Positions 43,089 to 55,606 of a stretch of 64,000 nt of DNA are shown in pieces. The translations under genes and the position numbers were made by a program. Under the pieces are notes generated by a model. The model was not told where the DNA came from, searched no databases, and saw only the letters and a list, made by a program, of their open reading frames with translations. Origin of the DNA: Limnomonas spitsbergensis (Eukaryota > Chlorophyta > Chlorophyceae > Chlamydomonadales). The DNA lies in NCBI GenBank assembly GCA_037349105.1, contig JAYJMM010000116.1, forward strand, positions 4,836,001 to 4,900,000, written 5' to 3'. Positions within the stretch are counted from its first letter, which is position 1; every line of letters starts with the position of its first letter.

Positions 43089-46000
43089 ATGCCTCTTTCC
43101 AAGGAAACCGCAGCTCGTGCTTGCCGTGAGACGCTCCAGCAGGGAGAGGAGCTCGGGGAATTTCTCGAGTTTATCGACGACCTGGACGACGATGTTCTGG
43201 CTTCAACGCTCGTGATGGAGACGGACGGGCCCTATGCCATTCTTGGCTTACTGAGGAGGAAGATGCGCGGTGAGCACATAATCACTTTGCCACCCATGAC
43301 TATTTCTGTTCCAACCCTAAAGCACTGGTTGGGCTTCTCTGGGTAAGGCAAGGCAACTTGGAAGATGGTGCTGATTTTATCTAATTAGACGCAACCAATG
43401 TGGGCGCACCTGCCATCCTAATAGATAGCACTGAAAGATTGTGCTAAGTGGAGTACTCTGTACCGCAGCCATTAGGAGGCCTCCCCGCGGCCACCAATGG
43501 GCAAAGGCCTGACCTAAAGCGGTAGTTGCTGTCACATGCCCCCCCTGCAAGGCAGATGCTGACACGCCTGTCCCCGGGGTGGGTGGGACTGCCCAATCAG
43601 TCCCCGCATGGTCTCCCAAGAGCCCCGGAATGGGCGAAATAAAAAAACTCAATGAATGTGCAGCCATTCGCCATCCAGTGTGGCTGGCAGCGCTTGCACG
43701 AGGCCTGCAGAAGGGTAGCTGAACTGTAGCCGAGGGTAGCTGGATGGTAGCTGAACTGTAGCCCATCTGAACTAGCACCATGGGCCTGACAGGTAGTGGC
43801 CAGCATCCTACAGTGGTGCGCCCCGCTGTCGCGCCCCTCTCCCCTGCTGTATGTAGGGTGTATGTATGCGCTCACCGCAGAAGTTGGACCACCAGACCAG
43901 CTCGGCCTGGATGTACTTGGTGCGGGCGACCGTGATAGGTGCAGCAGTGTACCCTGTGACCAGCTTGGCTCGGCGCTCAGGGACCCTCTGATTGGTGAGA
44001 TGTGTGTCGAGGGGATGAACCGGTTCAAGCGCAGTGTCAAGCATGTGGATGACATTGAGCGTGGCTGGAGGATGCAGCGTGTTGATCTGGGAGGTCGGTG
44101 GAGGAGGAAGGGGAGGGAGAGTTGTGTTATGTCGTGGGAAAAGTGTTGGTATGGGTAAGGAGTGGGGGGGGGGAGGCAAGGATTGGAACGTGTGTGCCAG
44201 GAGTGAGCGTGTGAAAGCAGGCATAATAAGTGGCCGTAGGATGGGCGGGAGGGAGGTAGACATACGAGTCATAGTGCATGCTAGACCAAGCAGTGTTGGA
44301 AGTGGACGAGGAAGTGTGGCATGGGACGGACTGGGAGCGACTCGGGTACGGCGGGAGGGGACAGTTGGTGGGACGGGGGGGGGGGTATACGAGTAGGAGG
44401 TGGTGCATGGGTGGGTGCGGTAGGGTCCGTGTAAAGTAAAGATGATGCAATTTGCTGAAGGGAATGATGTGTACCCTGCGGAATATGGGCGAAGTCATGA
44501 GCTACAGTAACCCGACGGGTATCTTCTGGGAGGGGTGAGGTGAGGGTGTGTTGTTTGGCAAGTGGCAGAGCAATGCCGTGGAGAAGGAGGGTCAGCTGAT
44601 TGAGGGCCCGTTGTGCTTTGGGAAGATCCTCTGTCCGGGCTTTGTGTAAGAAAGCGTCACGAAGAGTGTTTGCCGGGATAAGGTAAGGGTGGCCACTTAT
44701 GGTGGTGACAAGAGAAGCAAGGGAGACAATGCCGACATGCCAAAGGGGGGAAAGGAAAGTGTAGTCACTGATAGAGACGGGCATGGTATCGCCGCCAGGA
44801 TGTGTTGGATGTAGGATGAGGATGAGTTGTTGAAGGAGATCGTTGCGAGGAGGGGTATGATGTCGGAGGTGCTTTGATGAAGAGTGATGTCGGCTTTGTG
44901 TAAGAGGGAGAGTTGGCGCATGGGGAGGGGGTGAATATAGAAACTACGAGGGGTGCGTTGCAAGGGGATGGGGAGTGAGCCATGGAAGTAAAGTTGAGAG
45001 TGCAACACGCCTCGAGTTAAAGGTCCGAGGTCACCGCTGTCATTGAGAGCGCGGGTGAGGGAGAGGGCAGAGATCTGAATGTAATCGACAAGTAAGGAGG
45101 TGAGTCCAACCCCTCCACGATCGAGGGGTGTGTGGATGAGGGTTGTGGGGAAAGAGGGACCAAGCTTCATGCAGAGCCGAGCAATTTGGGCAAGTTGTTG
45201 ATCAAGGGTAGCAATGTCGGCCAACGAGAAAGGGGCGATTGGGAAGCAATACGTGATCTTGGGTTAAAAGACATGTTCAAGAATGTTGAGAGCTTGTTGG
45301 GGTGGTAGATTGGCATTGATGAGTTGTCGGCCTTTAGTATAAATAGAGGAGCTGAGATGTTGGAGATGGTGGCGGAAATCGAGCGTCATGGTGACGTAGA
45401 CACCAAGATATTTGTATGGTTTGTCAGGTGGATAGTATGGCACGGGCTGGCCATTGACACGAAACTGGTCTTTTAATTGTTGCCGCAGACGGGTGTTATG
45501 ACGGTCAAATGTATCTACAAGGCGGGTGAAACGATCTTTATGTAGGGTATACCGGTCTGGGAATACGTATATAGGACCGTACCGTACTCCCGAAACCAAT
45601 CTTCGGCAAGCCCGAATTGCCAAAAAGAAGGATGGCGAGCAGTTTCTATGGAAAAGCCTTGTATCTACTATAACCAAAGTGAAAGATCTCTGGGTCGTCC
45701 TGTTCTCGTGTACTTCCCAATATCCACGCCACACCGGCGTTCTCTTCCAATTGGTTCCTACTTCTTCGGCTTCGTTACTTCTGGCCATAAAGCGGGTAAT
45801 AACCTCTGGTCGTTATGGATCTGTGGATTTGCGTCGACCACTCCGTGGCGACTTCGCTTTCACTGCAGAAGTGTCTGTCTAAGTGGGTATGAATCATTCT
45901 CTTTTGTCGAATGCAGGGGCTGAATCTCGGGAGCTCGGGAGCATTCTTTCGGAAGCAGCTTCAGTTCAGTCTGTTTGGTGCTCAGGTGCGCTTTGAGCAG

Positions 46001-49000
46001 TGAGGGACAGAAGCAGTGTCCCTACCTTCTTGCAAACCAGGATTAGCTCATTGGCCGATTAGAGCGAACTGGTACGGTAGCGGCCTAATTTGCTTTGTCC
46101 TAGGATTCTCCAGTATGCTCCTGCTGAAGTTCTCTGGGCCCGGGAGGAAATAGCTGCTGCTTCATGTGATAGTGCAGGTGAACGACTCGGAATGGTAGTC
46201 TCCCTTTAGTTCAGGGAGTGCAGATTGGTTGACTCGATAAGGTTTCGTCAACTACTTGCAGATTATATGGAATATTTTGCTTGCATTATGTGCAGGACGG
46301 AAGTGACCCCATTTTCTGGAAGATGGCCGGTATTTCGGAGCTTGAGGCCGAGATTTTGCAGGTAAAGGCCAAGATTTTGCAGGTTGAGGCCAAGCTTGAA
46401 TCGCTCTTGGTCGATCATCCCGCGTACGTCACCACCTGCGCAAACCTGGTGGAGCTTCGGAAGGAAAATATGATCTTGCTTCAACTCCAAGGTGAGATCA
46501 TACGTGGAGGAAGGGGTAGATCCTCAACCTAGTGTGACCCATCTAGGCTGGGGAAAATCAAACAAGTCTGGGCTTTGCTGAACTCTGGTGAGTGCTTACT
46601 GTGGCCGCGGTATGCCGCACATTGTGCATCCGGAAAGCCTTTGGCTTGCATCGTGGCAGCTTTTCATGTGGCCTGCCCATGAAGGAGCTGCTTTGTGGCC
46701 TGCCTTGAGGCGTGAGTGCTGCCCGGGATGCTGCCCTACTTAATTAGTGCTGCACGGGAGACTGGGGGGACTATCCTATTACCGAGCCCACACGCTGCCC
46801 TCCTGTCATACTGCTTGCAGGCCCCCCCCACCCACCCCCCACCCCCCTACTGCCCGCAGCGCACCTGTGGGTTCCAGGTGGGGGTGCGTGCGGAGGACAC
46901 ATGACGGAGTGATATCTTCGGACGTCCCCACACCATTCCCTGCATTCCTCTGCCACGTGCCTTCTGCCGGATGCCATGATCCATTATGGGAGCAGCCTCA
47001 GCTGGTGCCATGCCCCGTCATGCCTCGGGCAAGGCTTAGACTTATGCCATGCTTGCGTATGGGAGGAGGCCATGCCAGGTTGCAGGACAATCGACACCCT
47101 TGAGCACCCCCATGCAGGTCATGTGTCATGCGCCCCCCCTTCACGGTAGTTGCTGTCACATGCCCCCCCTGCAAGGCAGGTGCTGACACGCCTGTCCCCG
47201 GGGTGGGTGGGACTGCCCAATCAGTCCCCGCATGGTCTCCCAAGAGCCCCGGAATGGGCGAAGTAAAAAAACTCAATGAATGTGCAGCCATTCGCCATCC
47301 AGTGTGGCTGGCAGCGCTTGCACGAGGCCTGCAGAAGGGTAGCTCAACTGTAGCCGAGGGTAGCTGGATGGTAGCTGAACTGTAGCCCATCTGAACTAGC
47401 ACCATGGGCCTGACAGGTAGTGGCCAGCATCCTACAGTGGTGCTCCCCGCTGTCGCGCCACTCTCCCCTGCTGTTTTCCTTTTCTTCTTCCACAAGGCCA
47501 TATTCGGCAGTCTGCCCCGCGTGTTGACCGGCCTAAGGAGCGTGGCCGGCAAGAACGGTACAGGCAGTAAACCCCACTGCCACCCTGGTGGATGCGGTGG
47601 GGCAGTGCATTGTGGATGGTGTTTCAGCGCATGGCAGATGGTGGGGAAAAGCATGGTGGGGCTGCACACTAGCACGCTAGCCCTGTCCATGGGTTGTGAA
47701 ACGCACCTGTGTTTCTCCCATTGCTGCCCTCATGCATGTTGTGCCCCAATGCACCCCCATGCGCCCCCTCCAAAGCTGCCGCCGGGCCCACATGCCCTGG
47801 AGCATGACACTGTTAGGTAGTGGCCAACAACAGGTCTGCAGGAAGGCGGCTGCATGCCGCCTTGGAGCTTGCATGACTCTGCATGGTACATCCCTCCCAG
47901 CCCCCTAGCAGTTCTCCAGCCCCTCCTTGCCCTCAGAGGAGTGCAAGGTGGGGCTGCGCACAGACGCGTGGCCCAATCGCCGGGGTGGGGTAGCGCACTT
48001 GTGGTTCCCCCATTGTTGCCCTCTCTCATGCTGCAGCCCCCCCACGCTAGTCCCCTGCCGTGGCCAAGACACACCTCCCTACATTGCTATGGAGCCCCCC
48101 CCCCTGCCCCGGAGCGCAGTGCCTGCTGCCCATGAGGTGTCTGCTACACCACTTTTCGATATTTGCTCATTTCCTGACGAATCATCTGGTGCTTGTTGCC
48201 TGCAGCGGCGGCGGCGGGAGCAGCAGCGGGGACATCGGGGACAGGTGCGGAGGAACGGGTGCATCCTGAACCATGTGTGACCCATCGAGACCGGGACTGG
48301 GACCTGGCGCACATACCGTAGTCCCTTGCCTGGCCGATCCTCAATCTGTGCGCACTTAGATTTCATTGAAGCCCGCGTGCCCCGCTCGCGCTTGTTTCGG
48401 TGCAAATGAGGCTAGGGTAGGGGGCCCAAGGTCCCTTGAACAGGGCTTCTGGCTTGTGAGCTGCTCTACATCTACACTGTGGCCCCCGGCCAGAGGCCCC
48501 ATGTGCGGCAAGGCATGCTGCCTGGCCTCCAGCCTGTGCTCTTGGGTTACTTGCTGCTAGTCAGCAGCCCTGGCCATGAACGGCTGCGTGCGCCCTGCGC
48601 TCCCTATGCTCATTCAGAGGCCTATGCTAGGGGAGGTAGGATGTTGAGTGGGTAGCCCCTCGCCGTAGGCCCAAGCAGCATGCCTGGTCACATTTGGGGG
48701 CTCCGGGCCCTGCACTTTGCATCAGCCAGCGCCCCTCTTTCTGTGGCCGGCCGCGCCTGACCGCCCTCAGCCCTCCTACCCCCTGGCTGCCCTGCTGCCT
48801 ATACGTATACGCCTGATACCTGTCAGCACATGAGGCCCGCCTTTGCTCCATTGTCCACTCCTGCCCCTCTTCTCAGTGGTGCCCTGGCTGCAGGAAAAGG
48901 CTGCAGGTCAGTGACGCGCGGTGCCTCCATGCATGTGCCATGTGCTGCCCCCCTCGCTGCGCTGAAGCTGGGGCGTGCACCCCCTTGCTGTTGTTACTAC

Positions 49001-51312
49001 TGTATGGCGCGTGCATGGCTTTCCTAGTTTAAAACCTTTCCTAACATGTATATGTTGTGCAGTGGAAGGCGGGGCCAAGTGCTCAGCCAGTGCCACCATA
49101 TGGCCATGCGCGCATGCTCCTCGCGTTCCCATGTAGTGCTTCTTCTATCGACCTTAAGCTAAATTTTAGCTACGCTCTGGCCTTCATCTGGAGGTCCCGG
49201 GACATGCTGCCTGGACCACCGGCCGGAGGCCGCATTCACTCCCTTTCCGTGCTCCGTAATGTTGCTGACCTGTGCGCTCCCCGAACCCTACTCCTTTTGG
49301 GAGAGGGGCATTGCATTTTGCCTTCCGTTGGTAGAGCAGGTGTGGCGCAACATATGCTTGATTCCTCTCTGCCTCCGAATACATTTCTCACTTCTCCCCC
49401 CCCAAAATGAGATTTCTGACCCTCACGCCCTGCCCCGCCCCCACCAGACACACCTCCCATTACGGTTTGTGTGTCTGCATCTAGAGGCCTTGAGCATGGT
49501 CTCTCACGTTGTCGACCTGTCTTGCACAGGTGCGGCAGCAACAAGCGGCCTTCACATGGTTATAGGTGAGAGTGGTTGCTTATAAGAAGAGCGGGTGGCG
49601 GCTGTGCATCATGGGTCAGGGTGGGAAGCAGGCAGCCCGCATGGTGCGGAGAAAGTGGGGTGCAGACAGGGCAAGTGGGAGGATGGGTTTGCTAACATGG
49701 TTGCATTGCACGTTCGTCCTTCATGGGGCGAGCGATGAGGGACATGTTTGTTCTCTGCCCTACCTATTGCGTTTTGACACAACTCTTTCTTGCTATGCTT
49801 TGGAGCTGAGTCTCTCATGGTTCTATTCTACCCCTCATATTCCTATCTGCCCCTTCCTGCCATTGTCTGCAGTGGAGCTTAAGAACATGACAGCAGCGCT
49901 TAGTCAGCTGATCACCGACACGCACTCCAGAAAGCACCGATACACTTTAAGCCATGCCACGAAGTGTGAGTGCTCACGCGTGAGGGTTCAGCTTGAAGCT
50001 ACAATAATCGTTGATGGCATCCTCATGATGCTGACCTGACTGTACATCACGCAGACTGCGACCCGGGCTTCAAGGATTCACTGATCGAGGTGAGGTTGTA
50101 GGTTTGTGCTTTAAGAAACTCACCGTGCTCATGAAGGCTCTTTGTCGTGCCTACAGGCATATTCCTGCAATCACCCGTCATCTAGCAATCTCTTCCGCTG
50201 CATGCTGGCGCACGCCTACTTTCCGAAATATGTCCTTTGCGCGAGTCACCTCTTCAAGTACGCGTGGCGAGAAGATGCCTACTCCACCCTGGGCTTCATG
50301 AACATCAACGACCCCCGGAATGGGCTGCTGCTCCTCAAGTGGGTGAAGAGTGTAGCAATGCTGCACTTCCTTTTAAGATTGGCATGAACCTCACGTATCT
50401 CCTTGGGTCTTTCTTTCTTAGGCTCTTTTGGGTGCAGTATAACAAAGGAAGAACGAGCATAATAATGATGGAATTGTTGACAGCGACTCCATTAGTTAGT
50501 TGGTTAGTAAGTCAGTGCCTCATATAACATTGGGCAGTTGTCTCGACCATAAAACACATGTATTGCCTTTTGTCAGGCCATTCGAGGAGGCCTTTGACAG
50601 CAGCTACCTCATCTTCTTGGAAAGGGGAGATGAGTACACTGCCCACTGGCTCGGCGACAACACCGCCAAAATTGAGCTGCCCAAGACGTACCCATGGTAC
50701 CAGCCAAAAGACCAGAAGATGGACAGCACTTCGCAGGAAGCTATCCGAGACTGGGCTGCATTGATAGGGTCGGTGACACTCTTGGGTGTATTGCACACTT
50801 CTTAGGTGTTGCACAGCAAAGGCATTTGTGTGTTCATATAAAAGGCCAGAGGTGATGTAGGCACGGTTATTTGACATGCAGGGACTCAAGCTTCAAGAGC
50901 GTGGACGGTAGGACACTGAAGTTCGAGAACGATTCAAGGCCGTTCAAGCGCTGCCTCTCCTACCAGGTGGGTTGAGGGTGGAGTGGATTTCCTATCGACA
51001 ATACCCGACATTCGGCTCCCTCTACAGGCACGCAGGGCAGTGGCCCTTGCTCTTTCGGAGGGGCGCATCAAGGAGGATTGGCTGATTGGGAAGAAGCTGG
51101 ACTTCCACAGCCCCGAGGCGTCCAAGATGGAGGTACGAACATAAACGACACACTCAGATCGAGCCTGCAATTAGCAGCAATTGCTTCTGCATGTAGCTTC
51201 ATCTCAGCCTGTCTTACATTTGCTATCTCGTGGCGTGTAGGCTTTCTTCAAGACCATTCCGCCTGAGGGTGCAGACCCTGTGGAGGACTCTACAGGGTCT
51301 ATAAGCGACTGA
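43089..51312 (+). CDS. HNH_2-like nuclease-domain gene, multi-exon
   Basis: The firm 3' part is exons 49873-49965, 50055-50089, 50157-50342, 50587-50768 (or from 50577), 50882-50966, 51028-51132 and 51241-51312 (TGA 51310-51312). With the possible exception of the 50342/50587 join, phases match. The protein shows KYVLCASHLFKYAW, then DPRNGLLLLKW, then EAFDSSYLIFLE. This Cys-x-x-His, Asn-Gly-Leu-Leu, Phe-Asp order is the pattern of HNH_2 endonuclease-like domains (metal-dependent DNA cleavage). Upstream, 46296-46491 encodes a coiled coil (ELEAEILQVKAKILQVEAK), and 48206-48244 and 49530-49565 are small phase-compatible linkers. Possible 5' exons are 43089-43269 (MPLSKETAAR..., acidic), 45917-45985 and 46104-46177, but their phases do not all agree; an ATG at 46322 is an alternative start. 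A TGTAA motif at 51676 could be the poly(A) signal. Confidence 0.65.
43520..43850. repeat. 331-bp dispersed repeat, copy 1
   Basis: Nearly identical over its whole length to 47144-47474, with few single-base differences (for example AGGCAGATGC/AGGCAGGTGC and GCGAAATAAA/GCGAAGTAAA). At 43850 the match stops exactly where the LINE-like sequence begins. It may be a mobile element or the 3' part of one; no ends or target duplications are clear. Confidence 0.9.
43851..45590 (-). mobile_element. 5'-truncated, decayed non-LTR retrotransposon (LINE)
   Basis: The minus strand reads a reverse-transcriptase C-terminal region: FRVNGQPVPYYPPDKPYKYL followed by GVYVTMTLDF, then PKITYCFPIAPFSLADIATL and a leucine/serine-rich stretch typical of LINE thumb and connection regions. 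It ends with a segment RVPERRAKLVTGYTAAPITV. A TAA at 45264-45266 interrupts the frame and a frameshift lies near 44760, so it is dead. The catalytic part is missing at about 45590. The 3' side abuts the 331-bp repeat at 43850. It lies in a probable intron of the HNH gene, opposite in strand. Confidence 0.78.
46492..47143. other. Probable intron sequence, nothing recognised
   Basis: Unique sequence with a C-rich tract (46825-46855). No phase-compatible exon found. Confidence 0.35.
47144..47474. repeat. 331-bp dispersed repeat, copy 2
   Basis: Second copy of the element at 43520-43850, same orientation. Here it continues into TTTTCCTTTTCTTCTTCC and a further 200 bp that weakly resembles 39780-39960 (pyrimidine run, then AAGGCCA and GGCAG), hinting at a larger element of which 331 bp is shared. 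Confidence 0.85.
47475..49529. other. Long intron-like stretch with one small exon candidate
   Basis: Apart from the Ala-rich linker candidate at 48206-48244, I see no coding signal. The repeated wording of 48400-49000 (CATGCTGCCTGG at 48515, 48675 and 49202 or close variants) suggests old low-copy repeats. Confidence 0.35.
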
Positions 51313-52849
51313 CAACGCTCAGCCAACAGGTGCGAACTGCAACCAGCGAAGCTGTAGTACCAGCGCAAAGGTGATTCAGCGAAGATCCAGTTATTTGTGT
51401 ATGATCCGTGCACGTCCAGGCTTGTGATGAATCCTTATGGAATCTTGCCGGGCCCCATTATGATGATCAGGCTCCCGTGCTTTGGGTGGGTGTGTCCTTT
51501 GTTTGCCCTTCTTGTCGTTTTTTCTCGTCTTACCCTGTCAGCATGTTGTGTCGGCGTCGGTAGAGACGGCGGCAAGGCTGTGAGTGGGAAAGAGTGCAGT
51601 TGACTGGGCATGGAGGATTTGATCAAACAAGCATTGCCTGGGTATCGCAGAAATACAGTATTGCTCCCACACTTATGTAAGTCACATGCCACAGCTGCAT
51701 GATCATGCCTCTTGCTAAATGGGTGTGCTTGGGCTGAATGGGTATGACTGGGTTGCATTGGCCGGACTGGCTGGTAGAAGGTGGAGTAAATTGTCAGCTT
51801 GCAGATGCAGGGCCAGAGACGGCACAGCAGTTAGGATCCACTTGCTGCTGACTTTGTCGAACTCACCTTGACCATACTCGCACAGCCGCGTAGAAGTTGA
51901 AACCAAAATGCCTATGCAGCCTCGGTGGACCTTGTGCCAGGCATCTTGCTCCCCCCCCCCCTTCCTACCCCCCAGGCAGATCTCGCATCCTGTCCCAGAG
52001 CCCCCCCTGGTCTCATGTGCAGCAACTTGCAACGCTCGGGGCAAGCGGCTACTCCATGCCTTCACGCTGGTCCACGCCCATGCATCAAGCACGGGCCCTC
52101 CGTATCGTCCACCCTCCATCCTCATCTGCTTTAGCGTTGCTAGCACACTTCTTAAGTATGTTTACATGCCTCGCGGCAGAAAACAGCTATGGTTGAGTTG
52201 GACATGCCTTTTCATACATGCAAAACGGTTTGGAAGCGCGAGCGGATGGCGCAAACTGGTTCGGATTGTCCGAGGCTGGGGCCTGTGGATGGAGGGAGCT
52301 GTAGGGCTAGCTGCGGCGACGGATGGCAATGTGGAGGAGCGAGGGCTGAATTCAGTGGGCGAATAATATCGAATGTCGGCTCACACTCTCTCTCCACATT
52401 GTGTCTGTGACTGGTAGAGGCTGTTGTGTGTGTGTGGGGGGGGGGGGGCATCATGTCTTTGCCGCTCACACAACAAATAAATTATGATAATTTTTCTATT
52501 GGTATGGAGCCAGAATGGGGGTTGTGAATGCAATCGGACAGATGCCTTGAGGGGTTTCCCTCAGGGCCTGCCTGTAGCATGGCAACCTTGCTGGTTGTAC
52601 CTATGTGTTTCGCATAGAAGTTTGCAAATGCAATCTGGACAAGTGCTGTCAGGGGGTCCCCTTGGGGCCTGCCCGGGGCATGGCAATTACCAGGGATGTC
52701 GGGGGCTTTTGGCCGGCCATAGCCGATGCCCCTTTTCTTCTGTAGGCCACTCAGGGGTCAGGGCCTGCACGGGCATGGCAACCATGTTGGTTGCCATGCA
52801 ACTCTAAATTGAGACCTCATACCGTGGAGTAGCCTTGCCTTCCTGCTAT
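51313..52849. other. 3' flank of the HNH gene and spacer
   Basis: TGTAA at 51676-51680 is a candidate chlorophyte poly(A) signal. A G run lies at 52438-52448. At 52540-52800 two related blocks (GGCCTGCC, GGCATGGCAA) repeat at about 100-bp spacing. No gene recognised. Confidence 0.4.
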
Positions 52850-53540
52850 GTTAATGTTTCGGGGAGGAGAGGCGGGCAGCGACTACCACAAAGATATGTA
52901 TCGTGCGCAAGTGCCAGCGACTCCCGCCCGCTGCGCCCTCTCAGAACAGCCAGAGGCGGCCGGCCTTAGACCGGTTCAAGTTGAGGGCCGATCAGGCCTT
53001 AGGCAAATACAGGTTGGCTGCAGAAGATGGTCCCTAGCAGACGAAAAGGGAACACTGTATCCACTCAACCCCTGCCTTCTCTCTCAGAAGTTCATCTTTG
53101 GTTCCCTTCAGAGAGGTTAATGATGTGCTCCATTGTAGCCTCCTTCCTCCGTCTCCCCTGCCCCTGTTGCCGTTGTAATGTGACTCAGTCGTACTACATG
53201 TCCTGCCCTTGCGGACCTCTTCCACAAAGACTTGTACAATCTTGACAGCCTGCCCCCTCTTGTTTGCAATTTGAGTTGAGTGCGAGTGGAATGTCCCATT
53301 TCGATTGTTTGTGAAGCGGTGCCTGATCAAGATCGTCTGATCTACTTTTATCAATTCTCACGTGTTCCAACACTAGCTGTTGGATTCTTGGCCTGCAGCA
53401 GGTGAAGATGATGATTTGGGAGGGATACCTGGGAAGCAAAGGTGCTCTTGTTTGACTTGCACTCGCATGGCACTTCCTTGATGTTCGTCCCCTTCCTCCG
53501 CAACTACAAGGCTCTTGCTCTTCACGTCGCAATGGAGGTG
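52850..53540 (+). CDS. Possible exons of an unrecognised plus-strand gene
   Basis: Two stretches look coding. About 52909-53028 reads RPALDRFKLRADQALGKYRL and ends near a GT. About 53436-53538 reads VLLFDLHSHGTSLMFVPFLR, then NYKALALHVAME before a GTGAGT donor. No start or stop is assigned, and I cannot connect them with confidence to each other or to the Gln-rich gene downstream. Confidence 0.35.
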
Positions 53541-53664
53541 AGTCGTTGGCTTCTGTTGAAAGGTCCCAGTTTGTTCTTGCTTTTGAAAGAAGCCATTGCT
53601 GCTGCTGCTGCCTCAGAATCTGAACGTAAGGTTCAGCCTCTCTTCCCAATCTCATCTGCACACG

Positions 53665-53995
53665 ACCCGTCCCTCCCGGGGGTCGGTGGCACATGTCCCG
53701 GCCCCCCTAGGTGCCGGTGGCACTCGTGACACGTCCCGGCCCTCCCGGGTGTCAGTGGCACGCGTCCCGGCCCTCCCAAGTGTCGGTGACACGTACGTCC
53801 CGGCCCTCCTGGCGGTCGGTGGCACAAGTCCCGGCCCTCCCGGGGGTCGGAGGAACACATCCCTGCCTTCCCGGGGGTCAGGGACACACGTCCCGGCACT
53901 CCCGGGGGTCGGTGGCACAAGTCCCGGCACTCCCAAGGGTAGGTGGAACACATCCCTGCCTTCCTGGGGGTCAGGGACACACGTCACGGCACAGT
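53665..53995. repeat. 33-bp tandem repeat, about 10 copies
   Basis: Units carry CGTCCCGGCCCTCCCGGGGG followed by TCGGTGGCACA, with AAGTGTCGG, CACATCCCTGCCTTCC and similar variants. Open frames on both strands here are due to the period of 33, a multiple of three. Confidence 0.88.
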
Positions 53996-54190
53996 GTTGA
54001 CAGGAAGTTGGCATCGGCAGCAGGAGCAGCAGCCAAGAGCACCCCTCCCGGGTCACATTCAGGCGAGTGTGGTCAGGGGTCAGGGGCAGGATGGGGAATT
54101 AAAGGAAGCGTTGACAGGAAGTCAGCGGGGGAGGCATTAGCAGCCAGGAGTACCCCTCCAGGGTCGCATTCAGACAAGCATGGCTAGGTG
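53995..54190. repeat. Two-copy direct repeat of about 114 bp
   Basis: GTTGACAGGAAGT near 53997 and 54111 starts two copies, each with AGCAGCCA, AGAGCACCCCTCC (or AGTACCCCTCC) and GGGTC, CATTCAG. Confidence 0.75.
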
Positions 54191-54780
54191 TTAGGAGTGG
54201 GAAAAGGAAAGGAATGGAAATCTGAGGAAGGGCAAGGGACGTGAAGCTTCTTTGGTATGGGAAATAAGTTAAGGTTATACGACCCCCCGGGGGTATACCG
54301 AGAATAATGCCAGATATACAGTCGAGCAGTTTGTTTCGGCAAGTCGAGCTCTGATGTGTGGCTTCGAGGCGCGTAGCGTCGATCTGCTTTCAGTTGGATT
54401 AGTCTGGACCAAACGTCGTGTTCATGTGATTCAACGCCTCGTTGCACTGAATGCTGCATGGTGTCGTGCTCAGCCAGCCTACTCATTCAGTCGTGATCTC
54501 TGTGCTCTCTCTTAGATCATTGCAAATAAAAAGTTGTGTGTCTTACAATGCTGTGTTTCATTGCTATGCAATGCGAAAATTATCGCCTGCCAGGTCACCT
54601 GAGGTGGGAGAATACCGCGCTGAATAAAGGCCCTTTTGGGGTCGAGCGGGCGATACAGGATAGTGCTGACACCCTCCCTGAATTATCAATACTTCATCTT
54701 CAAGCCCTCCTTCCTGCCCCCGACTCCTGCCTGTCCGCTTAGGCCCCTCGCCCTCCCCCTCGCCCTCCTGGATCACCTCC
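54191..54780. other. Spacer, no gene recognised
   Basis: Unique sequence. A short plus-strand frame at 54536-54742 has no features that set it apart from chance. Confidence 0.35.
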
Positions 54781-55606
54781 CATGAAGGCCATCAACCCTT
54801 GTCGGTATCCTCTCCTGTCAGCCCCCATAGGCCCGTCCCCCTTCCCCTTCCTCTCCTGTCTGCCCCCATAGGCCCGTCCCCCTTCCCCTTCCTCTCCTGT
54901 CTGCCCCCATAGGCCCGTCCCCCTTCCCCTTCCTCACCTGTCTGCCCCCATAGGCCCGTCCCCCTTCTCCTTCCTCACCTGTCTGCCCCCATAGGCCCGT
55001 CCCCCTTCCCCTTCCTCACCTGTCTGCCCCCATACGCCCGTCCCCCTTCCCCTTCCTCACCTGTCTGCCCCCATAGGCCCGTCCCCCTTCCCCTTCCTCA
55101 CCTGTCTGCCCCCATAGGCCCGTCCCCCTTCTCCTTCCTCACCTGTCTGCCCCCATAGGCCCGTCCCCCTTCCCCTTCCTCTCCTGTCTGCCCCCATAGG
55201 CCCGTCCCCCTTCTCCTTCCTCACCTGTCTGCCCCCATAGGCCCGTCCCCCTACCCCTTCCTCACCTGTCTGCCCCCATAGGCCCGTCCCCCTTCTCCAT
55301 CCTCACCTGTCTGCCCCCATAGACCCGTCCCCCTTCCCCTTCCTCTCCTGGCTCACTCACCATGAAAGCAATAAAGGCACAAACCCTTGTCTGCCATTCC
55401 CCTGCCTGCCCCCATAGGCCTGTCCTCATCCCCATCCCCCCCCATCCCCCCCCCCCTCCACCTCCCCCTCCACCTCCCCATCCCCTTCCCCATCCTGATG
55501 CCCTTAAGACCCGTTACCCCCCTGCCTGCCCCCTCAGGCGCCTCCCCCTCCCCTTCCCCGTCAAGGCCCTCAACCCTTGTCTCCCCCCTGTCTACCCCCC
55601 CCTCAG
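54781..55606 (+). repeat. 41-bp acceptor-derived minisatellite (about 13 copies) and larger copies
   Basis: From about 54808 to 55350 the 41-bp unit CCTGTCTGCCCCCATAG then GCCCGTCCCCCTTCC repeats. It resembles the real acceptor of exon 55607, where CTGTCTACCCCCCCCTCAG is followed by GTGCTTCCCC. A larger flanking string, CATGAAGGCCATCAACCCTTG at about 54781, recurs as CATGAAAGCAATAAAGGCAC at 55361 and as TCAAGGCCCTCAACCCTTG at 55561, each before a similar acceptor block. This is the intron side of the acceptor multiplied. Confidence 0.75.
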
